Shown: piece by piece, positions 16,154-25,572 of the stretch | Layout of the letters: each line of letters opens with the position of its first letter | Numbering within the stretch: the first letter of the stretch is position 1 | DNA from: Hahellaceae bacterium | GTDB lineage: Bacteria > Pseudomonadota > Gammaproteobacteria > Pseudomonadales > Oleiphilaceae | Reading direction: 5' to 3' | Length of the DNA stretch: 64,000 nucleotides | Assembly (NCBI GenBank): GCA_016716085.1 | Contig: JADJWY010000023.1 | Span: 186,001-250,000, forward strand | Position numbers and translations under genes: made by a program | Notes under the pieces: generated by a model | What the model saw: only the letters and a program-made list of their open reading frames with translations | The model's database searches: none | What the model was told of the DNA's origin: nothing

Positions 16154-19141
16154 TCAGATTGATAAATCGTAGTCTGGCGGCTTCACTTTTCGCTTGATAT
16201 CCAGCAGGTAGTCGCCGAATCGGTTAATCTGGCTGGTCAATACGGGCCAAGTCCTTCCAGAATTTGAGGGGTGATTTCCCATCCTTCTGCCTGTAACTGC
16301 TTTAATATACGCGTCATCGAGGCAACGTTGTGAAGGATCGCCATGTTAGCCACCAGTTGGTTGTATTTGATGATTTTATTTTGTTCGTAGCGGATATTTT
16401 CGGCAATGATGCCGTCGTTGCCAAAAAACAGCCATTTTACGAAGTTATTGAACTGCTCGCCTTTGTTGGTGGCAGCATGCACTACTTTACGCAGCTCTAC
16501 GTCGTTGATATACCGCAGCAGGTAAATTGTCCTTACCACACGCCCCAGCTCACGAAAGGCAAAATACACTTTGTTCTTGCGGCTTTGCGTGCCCAGCCTT
16601 CGCAGTATTGTCGAGGGGGCAAGTCTTCCGGCTTTGATTGAAAGCGCTATCCGAAACATGTCCGGCAGATGTCGTTCGATCAGATCCCAATCAATCGTAC
16701 CACTGAACAAGGCTTCGATATGTTGGGCTCTCATGCTGGCATCTGCCCTGAAAAAGGTCAGCTTTTTGATCCCCCGTATACGAGGCATCAACTGGATACC
16801 CAGAAGAAAAGCCAACGCAAATACCGGCGTGCTCTGCGATTGTGTATCACCATGCAGAGTATCCGGTTGAATATCGACATCGCTGTTCTGGATTACGTCG
16901 AGGATATAGAGGGCCTCATACACACCGCAGGGAATAAACCGGCTGAATAGCGCGATATACTGGTCTGACACGTGGTAGTAGCCAATCCCACCATAGCCGC
17001 CATAACGGATGTGGTATTCCGTGATCAGGTTCTGTTCATACAGATTCCATTTGGTTCCATCGGCCGAGGCCGACTTGCCGCTTCCCCCAGTATTTGGGCA
17101 AGGCGAATTGATTGTATGCGTTGATCACTTTGGCAATTGCTTTGTCGAGCCTTTCTTCCGTGACGTACTTGAGATTCAACCATGCCACCTGTTTGCGACT
17201 GATACCTTTCACTGATTGAGCCACCTGACTGGGACCGAGATTACAGCCGTAGCAGAACAAAGTCAGGATAAAACGCAGGCGCGGATCGTCCACCTTGCTT
17301 TCAAATCCGGAGATGGGGCCAAACTTTTCGTGAAGATTGAGCCAGTGCTCCGTCTCGATTAAAACGTCCAGGATGCTGATTTCCTGAAGTCGATCGCGGA
17401 TAACCTCGGCAATCCCCCTCACTTCAGGCAAAGGTTCATCCGTTTCATGTTTTTTCACGATGGGCCCTTTGGCTGTCAGTTCAAGATACTCGTTGTCCGG
17501 AAAGCGTTGATCGGCCTTATCAATGGCCTCCTGCAACTGCCCCTTCAACTGACGGATGAATGCGGCAGGTTCGACTGGTAAATTCACCAACTGCCCGTAG
17601 TCAGCGATTTGCTCCTGATATTCGTCCTCACTGATTTGTTGCTCACGGTAGTCTGAGTATTTGTCACTGCCATGGACAATCAGGTCGCCGTTTTTGAGTT
17701 CCCGCTGGATCTGGACGAACACGAATATCTCGAAATACTTGCGATGTATTTGGGTGACTTTAGCGTTGGGTGAACTCTGGCCTGTCACTAAAAAGCGCCA
17801 TTGATCCGGCAACCAGTCAAGGCTGATGTCGTGGCCGTCACTCCCCTTCAGCGCAGAAAGGGGGAGCCACTCCCTGTGACTGTGCTGATGCCGGAGGACA
17901 CACTGGATGGCTCGAATTATGGATTCATCCTGTGAAGTGGCATCAAGCTCCATCGCTCTGACACAACTGAACAACAAGGCCCGCGATTGAGGATAGGACG
18001 ACAACAGAAATGGCCAGAAATTATTACTCGCATATGCCATGTACTCTTCGCATTCGTCCTTGAGCAGCGAGGGATCCGATTTTAAGGCAGCATGAATTGC
18101 ATCCAGACCACGGTGACCGGATACCTCCTGCTGACACAGGACATCCAGTACTGCCCGGAAACGGCCAATCAGTTTCTCGGTGCGTTTTACCTGCTCCAGA
18201 TGATACTGCTGCAGGCGAAGTTCAGCGGTGTTGAGCAGGTTCTGGATCTTTTTGATAAAAATGTCCGCGATCGCATCCAGTGCCTTCTGGCGCTGGGTAT
18301 GGATCATGACCACCGCCAGTGCGTAACGTTTATTCAACTTGAGTTCGCGGACTGAATTGGCATGCAGGGATTGAGCTTCCAGATAGTATTGTTTACGACG
18401 GCTGACGGAAATGCCTTCCAAACCAGGTAAAGGGTTAGCCAGGTTCGTCAGCCATTCCAGGTGAAACAGATAACGTTTGATCTCCGGGTTTTTAGCTTGT
18501 TTGGGTTCACGCTTGAGCTGATTCCAGCTGCTTTCGTGCGCGTCCATTGTCGGTGTGAGAAGCGCATCGATTGCCTGTCTGGCATCTGCACTTAAGGCTT
18601 CATATAAATGGTCAAAACACGCTTCATTAATCTCAACGCGGGCCTTGCCCGCACTGCGAAGGAGCGTGCTGAAGGCGGGGAGTTCGAAGCGTTCTTTAAT
18701 CAGTTCTTCGAGACACTCATTGATGATATCTGGCAGACATTCCTTGGTGTCGGCCGCACGTCGGGCCACTGCATCCAGCAGGACTTCGCCCCCGTCTTCA
18801 AATCGCCGCAGGGACAGATGATCGCGAATTTTACGAATGTAGCGGCGCCGGGTATTGGACGTGTCGAAGGCTTTTAATTGTCGTATGGAAACGGTATTGC
18901 CGGATACGGATCCGGCAACGTGTTGCACCACCCGGATGGGGATCTCAGAAAGCAGCGGAAAATACCCCAGTCGCTGAACCAGTTTTAGCAGCAACAGGAA
19001 ATAACTGCGGCCATCCCGCTCCCGTGCACTGTGCCAGGCCAGCTGCAACTCTTCTGGCGACGGCGAATAAATTTCAAGCAGCTCACGACGGCTCAGATGG
19101 GCTTTAATCCGCGGATAAGCGGTTTCGTGAAGATCCGTCAT
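16154..19141 (-). pseudogene. tnpA: Tn3-family transposase, full length but with two frameshifts (copy B)
   Basis: The coding region would give about 995 aa, normal for Tn3 TnpA: an N-terminal DUF4158-like DNA-binding region from MTDLHETAYPRIKAHLSRRE, a long helical middle and the DDE domain. Relative to copy A there is an extra C in a C run near 17083, which breaks the frame just at the catalytic SADGTKW region, and one C is missing near 16235. Both differences are single bases in C runs, so sequencing error is possible. The stop at 16154 matches copy A. Confidence 0.9.
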
Positions 19142-19168
19142 GCTGCGCTACCCACGGGGAATTGTCAG

Positions 19169-20439
19169 TTAATCCCAGCGCAGTCCCGTATCCAGATCCT
19201 TGCACCGAGCCTCGATGAAACAGTGATGACTGTCCGCGATCTGCTGCATCTCGTCCAGTAAATGATGCAGGATACGATCCAGATGCTCGGCTGACTCTGG
19301 GTGCAAAGCCAGGCGATAACGGCCTTCCAGCCGGTTCAGGCAACGCATGTGGTAGGTTTTGAGACAGATCCGCTCGATGTGATCGCGGGCCTTGTTCCGA
19401 TCGCTGAGCCGGCGTGATAAGACTCGATTTTCAGTTGCAGCTCGATCCGGGATTCCGGTTGTAACACCGTGTCCAGTGTCGCTACGCGGGGTGATGGCAG
19501 TGGCTGCAGGTCGGCGACCACCGTAACCGCCATTGCCCTCTCAAACGGTGCGCTGCTTTCAACATACCGCAGGGCTGATTTTAAATCCCTCCAGCCCACA
19601 TATTCCATCAACGCCTTGATATCCCAGCCCTCGCTGTAGGCCCAGGTTGCAAATCCTCGCCGCAGCGAATGACTGCTATAACGATCCGGCATCGCTAATC
19701 CTGCGCGCGTGAAAAGATCCCGCAACAGGGGCAATAGGCTGTTGATATGAAGGCCCATCTCGCCAAGCCGCCCCCAGCGATTGAGTGGACGAAACAAGGC
19801 ACCGTGGGTCAGGTCAGACGCTTCAAGCCATTGTTGGCAAGCTTCGACCGGACACAGCTGCTGCAGGGCCGGAACGCGGTAGGTTTTTCCCAGCCCGGTG
19901 CGATCAGCTTTGCTGCGCGGCAAATACAGCTCCATGCCCTGTCCGGGGGTGAGCGTGACATGCTCGACCTGCAGACGACACACTTCATCACTGCGAAATC
20001 CTCGCCAGAATCCCAGCAAAACCAAAGCGCGGTCCCGCAGAAGGCGCAAATAAGCAGGTGCTTCCACTGGAGTAGTGGCTAGCTGCGAATTAAACCATTC
20101 GACCAGTTCATGCAGCTGTTGTAGCTGTAACGGTTTAGCCTGCTTCTCCTGGGCAGGATGGAGCTCGCGAATCCCCTTGAACACCTTTCTGACATGGGGG
20201 GCCTTGGTTGGATCGGGGAATCCCTGGTCGGCATGCCATTGCGCCAGCGCGGAAAGTCGAAGTCGCAGCGTATTAATGGACTGTTGGCCGGCCTGATCGG
20301 CCAGGTAACGGGCAATACTGTCAGCCGTGGCCGGTAAAAAGCCACCCCATTCCACCTCAAAGTGACGAATTGCTGAACGATAAGCCTTGCGCGTATTGTC
20401 GCGTGTTGCTGCGTTGATATAGCGATCAATGGTGCTCAT
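19169..20439 (-). pseudogene. Transposon tyrosine recombinase with C-terminal frameshift
   Basis: The N-terminal 335 or so residues are a clear tyrosine recombinase: a SAM-like core-binding domain (NTRKAYRSAIRHFEVEW), the catalytic GFRSDEVCRL Arg box, SHSLRRGFATWA (H-x-x-R) and the Tyr-containing ALRYVES. Near 19420 the frame ends in unrelated residues. The -1 frame continues as RNKARDHIERICLKTYHMR and EGRYRLALHPESAEHLDRI to a stop at 19169, 27 bp before tnpA. That tail looks like a genuine C-terminal extension, so a one-base indel is inferred. The catalytic part is intact and may still act. Confidence 0.75.
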
Positions 20440-20874
20440 TACCTTTGCGCGCCCAGTTCATTTTTCTGAGGTATATATATTGAGTACCAAAGAGTGACGG
20501 CCCGCAAACTCCGCGCTGCAACCAATATAAAGCTATCGGATGACGCCCCCTTTTCAATGCTCGCTGCGCGAGCATTACAGATTTTAACTCAGGGCGAAAG
20601 CTCTTTTTTTTATTTTAGCGGTAGGGAAAATCTCTTATCCGCACCGCGTTCGACGCCAAATTGGCAGAGCATATGACAGCAGTTTGGGAAACTGGATTTT
20701 GGCTATGATGACAGTGCGGTAAAACAGTCCATATATCAGCCAATCGTATGACCGATAATTCGGTAAAAAGTATGATGAGAAAAGGGTGCGCTACATGGAC
20801 TTCCCGGAACATTGTTTGGTCAGGTTTCCGACGTTTGCGGACGTTGGCTGACCGCAACACGCCAGCTGATGCAG
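20440..20874. other. Intergenic region with a hairpin and the second 43-bp repeat
   Basis: No gene is apparent. A perfect 9-bp stem with 3-nt loop lies at 20556-20576 (AATGCTCGC-TGC-GCGAGCATT), upstream of the recombinase; it could be part of its recombination site or a terminator without a U tract. The dispersed 43-bp repeat lies near 20674-20716. Beyond about 20880 the sequence becomes markedly AT-rich. Confidence 0.4.
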
Positions 20875-21375
20875 CTACTTTAGAATATATTGCATCAGAT
20901 AATGCGATCCGCTTACTGCCAAAATACCGACTAAAAACGTGCTATCCAAAGAAAGCCTGGAATTTCGGTCAACTAGGTATCTAATCCAAGCAGCCTGCGC
21001 AATAAAAATAGCGAATGGAAGAATCCTAATAAGACGATTAAATGCAGCAATTTCATTAAAAAACAAAAAGAAAACCAAGAGCCCAGGCAGTAGTTCAAAT
21101 AAATACACAGAAAATATGTTAATGTAATTTAATTCATTAGAATACTTTTTGTTTGTTATAACCAGTCCAGAAACAAAAAACATATATATAAAAAATGATT
21201 TTAAAGCCAATTGCACTGGCTCTTCTATGAAAACAAATAACTTGCTATATTTATATAGAAAATAGCTTGATTCTGCTATCTCATTAAACTCGCTTAACTG
21301 CATGATAGATGCAGTAATGAATGTCGAAAACATTGCCAATATCGACATGTAATTGATGAAAATTGAATTTTTCAT
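20875..21375 (-). CDS. AT-rich multi-spanning membrane protein, candidate RHS immunity protein
   Basis: This 166-aa protein is unrecognised, with about five hydrophobic segments (YMSILAMFSTFITASIM, FFIYMFFVSGLVIT, LFELLPGLLVFFLFF, LPFAIFIAQAAWI). Base composition is far more AT-rich than the surroundings, a sign of separate acquisition. It starts 23 bp after the stop of the RHS tip gene on the same strand, exactly where immunity genes sit in RHS and other polymorphic toxin loci. Immunity function is inferred from position only; a membrane immunity protein would imply a toxin acting at the membrane or in the periplasm. Confidence 0.6.
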   Translation of the reverse strand: MKNSIFINYMSILAMFSTFITASIMQLSEFNEIAESSYFLYKYSKLFVFIEEPVQLALKSFFIYMFFVSGLVITNKKYSNELNYINIFSVYLFELLPGLLVFFLFFNEIAAFNRLIRILPFAIFIAQAAWIRYLVDRNSRLSLDSTFLVGILAVSGSHYLMQYILK

Positions 21376-21398
21376 AAATTATATTTATAAAATGCCAC

Positions 21399-22130
21399 CT
21401 ATAGGCAGTCACCAAGCTCTCGGCATGCAAAATTATTTACCGCATCGGCACGATCATGTGCGCTATCTATGATATCATCAAGCACTGTTTGATTATCGCC
21501 ATCAATTGTATCCATAAATGGTATTGGGTTTGCCATATTCATTATTGATTTAGCAGCATCTGTCGCAGCGTGTGCTCTATCCCTGTTATTAGAGTTTGGA
21601 TTTGGGCAGTTTTCAATAGAGTCACCCAAATCCCCCAATTTATCAGCGGTCTCCACCTCACCTTTGCGCGTATCCAGATCGTCGAGAAGCTCTATAACTT
21701 TTCCGATTTTAGTTACAACATCCAATCCATTTGGATCAATATTTTTGTTTGGATCAAGGTTTGCGTAAACATAGCTATTCAACCCACCCCGCAACCCAAT
21801 GGGATCACTCTGAACATAGCGCCCAACACTCGGGTCATAGTCCCTGAAGTAGTTGTAACTATAGCCCGTTTCGGGGTCGGCATACTGGCCCGGAAAGCGC
21901 AGTGGCTGAACCAGTGTGCCGGTGGTTTGCGTTACTTCGCCGAAAGGTGTTTGCTCAGTCTGCCAGATGACAGCCTGGCTCTGATCGGTGACCATCTGGG
22001 GCGTGCCCAAATGGTCGGTGATGACATAGAAAGTCTGAGTGTCGGCTAATGCCGAGGAGCTGACCAGCGTGAGAATCGTGGTCAGGGCCAATGTTAAAAA
22101 GCTGCTTAATGCGTTCATCGTTTTCATCAT
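21399..22130 (-). CDS. Secreted RHS tip module with variable C-terminal domain
   Basis: This 243-aa product starts with a clear signal peptide (to about residue 29, ending SSSALA-D), followed directly by the conserved RHS terminal core: YVITDHLGTPQMVTD, RFPGQYADPETGYSYNY and the boundary motif VGRYVQSDPIGLRGG. After that comes a variable C-terminal stretch of about 115 aa (DPNGLDVVTKIGKVIELL onward, four Cys) of unknown activity. In classical RHS proteins this core is the end of one very long chain; here it is an independent exported polypeptide. The ATG at 22130 is preceded by AGGACAGGG. A putative immunity gene follows. Confidence 0.75.
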   Translation of the reverse strand: MMKTMNALSSFLTLALTTILTLVSSSALADTQTFYVITDHLGTPQMVTDQSQAVIWQTEQTPFGEVTQTTGTLVQPLRFPGQYADPETGYSYNYFRDYDPSVGRYVQSDPIGLRGGLNSYVYANLDPNKNIDPNGLDVVTKIGKVIELLDDLDTRKGEVETADKLGDLGDSIENCPNPNSNNRDRAHAATDAAKSIMNMANPIPFMDTIDGDNQTVLDDIIDSAHDRADAVNNFACRELGDCL

Positions 22131-22140
22131 CCCTGTCCTG

Positions 22141-25100
22141 TTAATTCCGTGTGCTCTCAGCTGGGCCTGTTCCACTTGGGGTGTAGCCGCTATTCTGGGT
22201 AACCAGAATCCGATCAACGATAGTCCCAGATTCACGCATCCATACATTTAGGCTCTGTATACCAGGAGTGGTAACTTGCACCGTAATTCGATCACTGACT
22301 TCATTTCGGGTGCTACTCCAAACCAGTGATCCAGTCGGATAAAAATTACCTAACTGTACCGATGTGTCTGATGCCGCTCCGTTCAGGCCAACATGGACCG
22401 AGTCAGAGGATGTATTTGGCCCAAGGCCTCTTACCCAAACATAGTATGTTCCGCTGTTAGGAGCATAAAACTCGAAGTCTATCCTCGCTCCGCTAGCTGC
22501 CTGTGGGTATTCATAGCGCACCTTATCTTCTGGCAGAGCCTGCATTGCATTGCTACCGGCGTAACTTGCATCACTGACCATCTGCCAGCGATAAGTTGGG
22601 GAGTCGCTGTTGAATGCATCGTAATGCTCTGCCTCCATGACAACTAGCCCTTCAGCATTTGGACGGAAGGCAGGATCCAGAGCCTGTACTGCGATTTCAA
22701 AACTTTGTGTGACCGAAGCTTGTCCATCACTGACTTCAATCACGACTGTTTGATTGCCCCGCTGGGCCTCCGATGGCGTCCAACGGACTTGACCGCTATG
22801 TTGGGTAATTGTCATGTTGGCTGGTGCCTGTACCAGCCGGTAAGTCAAAGTATCGTTTTCTCCATCCGTTGCAGTCAGATCGTATGCATAAGCAGTATTC
22901 ACCCAGGCTTGTGTTACCGCCGAAGAAGTAATTTCTGGCGCCGAATTGGTAATGACTGCACGCAGAGTTTCTCCTGGCCCATTTCCTGACGGAACATAAC
23001 CCGATGCTTGCGTCAGGATCATTCGGTCAATGACCATACCCGACTCCCGCATCCAGACGTTTAACGTATGAACACCTGCCGATGGCACGCTGATCGTAAC
23101 CGGATTACTGGTGCCGTTAGCAAGATGCCCCCACAATACAGCCTTCCAAGGCTGGTATTCAGACAAAGCTGCGCCACTGGTCTGAGCCGTGCCGTTTAAG
23201 CCCAAATGTAACGAGTCAGAAGAACCATTTGGCCCCATGCCTCTCACCCAAATGTAATAGGTGCCCGCAGCGGGGAACTGAACCCGATAATCCAGTCGCG
23301 GGCTTTGAGATATAGCAGTATATTCAAAGCGAACAGTATCTTCCGGCAGCGCTTCCATACCCTGAGCTCCGGCATACGCAGCATCATCTTTCACAGACCA
23401 GTAATGGCCGCTAGGGATTGCAAGTGCGTCATGGAAGTGTTCTGTTTCGATAACGATCAAGCCATTACTATCCGCACCAAAGACGTTAGTCGGCGTAGGC
23501 GGTGGAGGCGTATTGGCAGTAGTAGCCATCACAGCAATCGGTGCACCATTGAGGTAGACATACTCACGAATCAACTGTCCGGTGTTGTTGGTTTCAGCTA
23601 GCAACAGTCCATCGCGGTCGTAATGGAAGTGTACGTTCGCAGCCGGTGTGGTCGCCACTTTGATGACTCGCTGACCGAGTGCATTATGCAGATACATGGC
23701 AACCTGTTGACCGTTCATTTCGACGCTTTCAAGGCGGTTCTGCTGGTTGTAGATCAGAGCAGTTGCATTATCTTGAGTCCTGTTTCCGGCTGCGTCGTAC
23801 CCAAGCGAGCGGGTACTGGCTTGTCCGTTCACTGTTGAAGTAATTGAGGTCAGTCGCTGCGTACCGGCTGCGTAGGAATAACTTTCCGCTGTCTGTTGCC
23901 CGGTTCTATTGGTTTCGCGGGTCAGGCGATTGCCGACATGATCGTAGGAATAGTGAAGCTCTCCATAGCGGCCGCTGGCATCGGTCAGACGGTCCATTGA
24001 ATCGTACTGGAAGGACTGATTTTTATCAGCGCTGAGCAGATCCTGGATACCTGTGATGTTGCCCTTGAGATCGTAGTCATAGCTGCGCTTGAAGACTCCG
24101 TTGTCAATTTCATTCAGACGGTAATCTTGATCAAAACTCAACGTACGAACCAGGCCGTTGCCCAGCGTAAATTGCTGCATGGGGCCAAACGGCAAGTAAC
24201 GAATGTCACTGGCAAGCGTCTGCCAAGAAGCCGTGTCATTGGCTCGGGTAGCAACCGACTGGATCTGCCCAATGGAGTCAAAGGTATATTTAACCTGTCG
24301 GCCACTGGGATAGGTGATTTGGGTTAGCTTGTCAGCCAAATCATAGGCGTAACGGGTTTCATACGTCTTGGATTCAATCGTGCGAGATTCGCGCACGACG
24401 TTGCCGCGATCGTCATAGAAATAGCGTGTACTTCCGCTGGAATCAACGATCCCTGTCAGACGACCTTTACCGAAATTGCCTTGATCCGTACTGTCGTAGG
24501 AGTATGTGATATTCTCACCAACATCCGCTGGATAAGTCACATGCGTGAGTCGGTTTTCAGCATCGTACTTATAGTTGGTCACGACACCGCGCGCATCCGT
24601 TTTGCTCAAACGGTTGCCCGCTGAATCGAATGTGAAGCTGGTGGTGCCGGTGTTGGGACTTATTTCACGCGTACGATTACCGGCATAGTCATATTCATAG
24701 GTCGTCTTGAGACCCTCGGCATCGGTGACTCCAACCAGACGATTCTTAGCATCGTAGTCATACTTGGTCACACCGGTATCTGCCTCAGTGACTGATATCA
24801 GTCGATTGAGAGCATCAAAAGCCCTTGAAGTGACCTGACTCAACGGATCAGTAACCGTTGTCAGGTTGGAGTTGGGATCGTAGCCTTAGGTGGTCTGCTG
24901 GCCAGACGCACCAAGGGCCTTAATCAGACGGCCGAGCTCGTCGAAAACTTGTTGCTGACGATAAAACAGAGCGTCCGCACCATCCTTGATATCGATCTGA
25001 GTGCGATTCCCCATGGCATCCAGTGTATAGGAAATGGTTTCACCCGCCGCATTGCTGACATCCGTCAGACGCCCGATGGGGTCATACACGTAATCCATGT

Positions 25101-25542
25101 AGGTACCATCAGGGAGCGTGATTCGGGTCAACTGGCCCTTGGGATCATAGGTGAATCCGGTCAAGGCATCGCCTTGAGTACTCTTGACCGTGCGGGTAAG
25201 AACCTGCCCGCGCCAATCATAGGTCAGTTCTGTCACGGTGCCATCAGGCGTAGTGACCGTCTGTGGCAGGCCCATCTCAGAATAATTATCCAGCGTGGTG
25301 ACATGGCCGAGCGCATTAGTGCGGGAGGTCAGGTTGCCCTGTGCATCGTAGGCGAAGCTCGTCACATCATTTAGATCCGTGCGAGGTCCGTTAATTGTGG
25401 ATAGCAGACCTTCGGGCGTATAGGTGTAGCTCCACTGCTGGTCAGCCAATACATGGCCACTGAAAAGTGCGCAGGACACGGCACTGGCCAGGGCCGTCAA
25501 ACGAAGGGTGCTAGCGCCTGAGAATTGAGTCGGTTTGCTCAT
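22141..25542 (-). pseudogene. Secreted RHS/YD-repeat module with two carbohydrate-binding-like domains; one internal stop
   Basis: The reading frame of 1134 codons starts at an ATG with AAGGAAG upstream and a signal peptide (ALFSGHVLA-D near 34). It continues with many YD repeats (for example YDYDAKNRLVGVTDAEG) up to YVYLNGAPIAVM. A proline linker then leads to two similar beta-sandwich modules (each containing GTYYxWVRGxGPN and SLNVWMRESG, resembling CBM-like domains) separated by a cadherin/Ig-like domain with ATDGENDTLTYRLV. An in-frame TAA at 24886-24888 interrupts the YD region; upstream and downstream stay in the same frame, so it is one nonsense mutation (or suppressed/misread base). 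It would be secreted to the cell surface. Confidence 0.75.
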
Positions 25543-25572
25543 GACAGTAATCTTCCTTAACAGTAATCTTCC

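Larger units (their letters stand above)
16031..20439 (-). mobile_element. Tn3-family transposon, copy B (tnpA end plus recombinase)
   Basis: The left end is a 47-bp terminal repeat (16031-16077) followed by tnpA and a tyrosine recombinase gene, both on the minus strand. Pairing of a Tn3 transposase with a tyrosine rather than serine resolvase is known from Tn4430/Tn4651-like groups. A matching inverted end is not found next to the recombinase; the only inverted copy is at 30314-30360. The right boundary given is the end of the recombinase gene, not a proven end. Confidence 0.7.

Noticed and set aside
20556..20576. Hairpin as an intrinsic terminator
   Set aside because: The stem is perfect but no U tract follows on either strand at the right place, and it lies upstream of the recombinase; a recombination-site role is equally likely.
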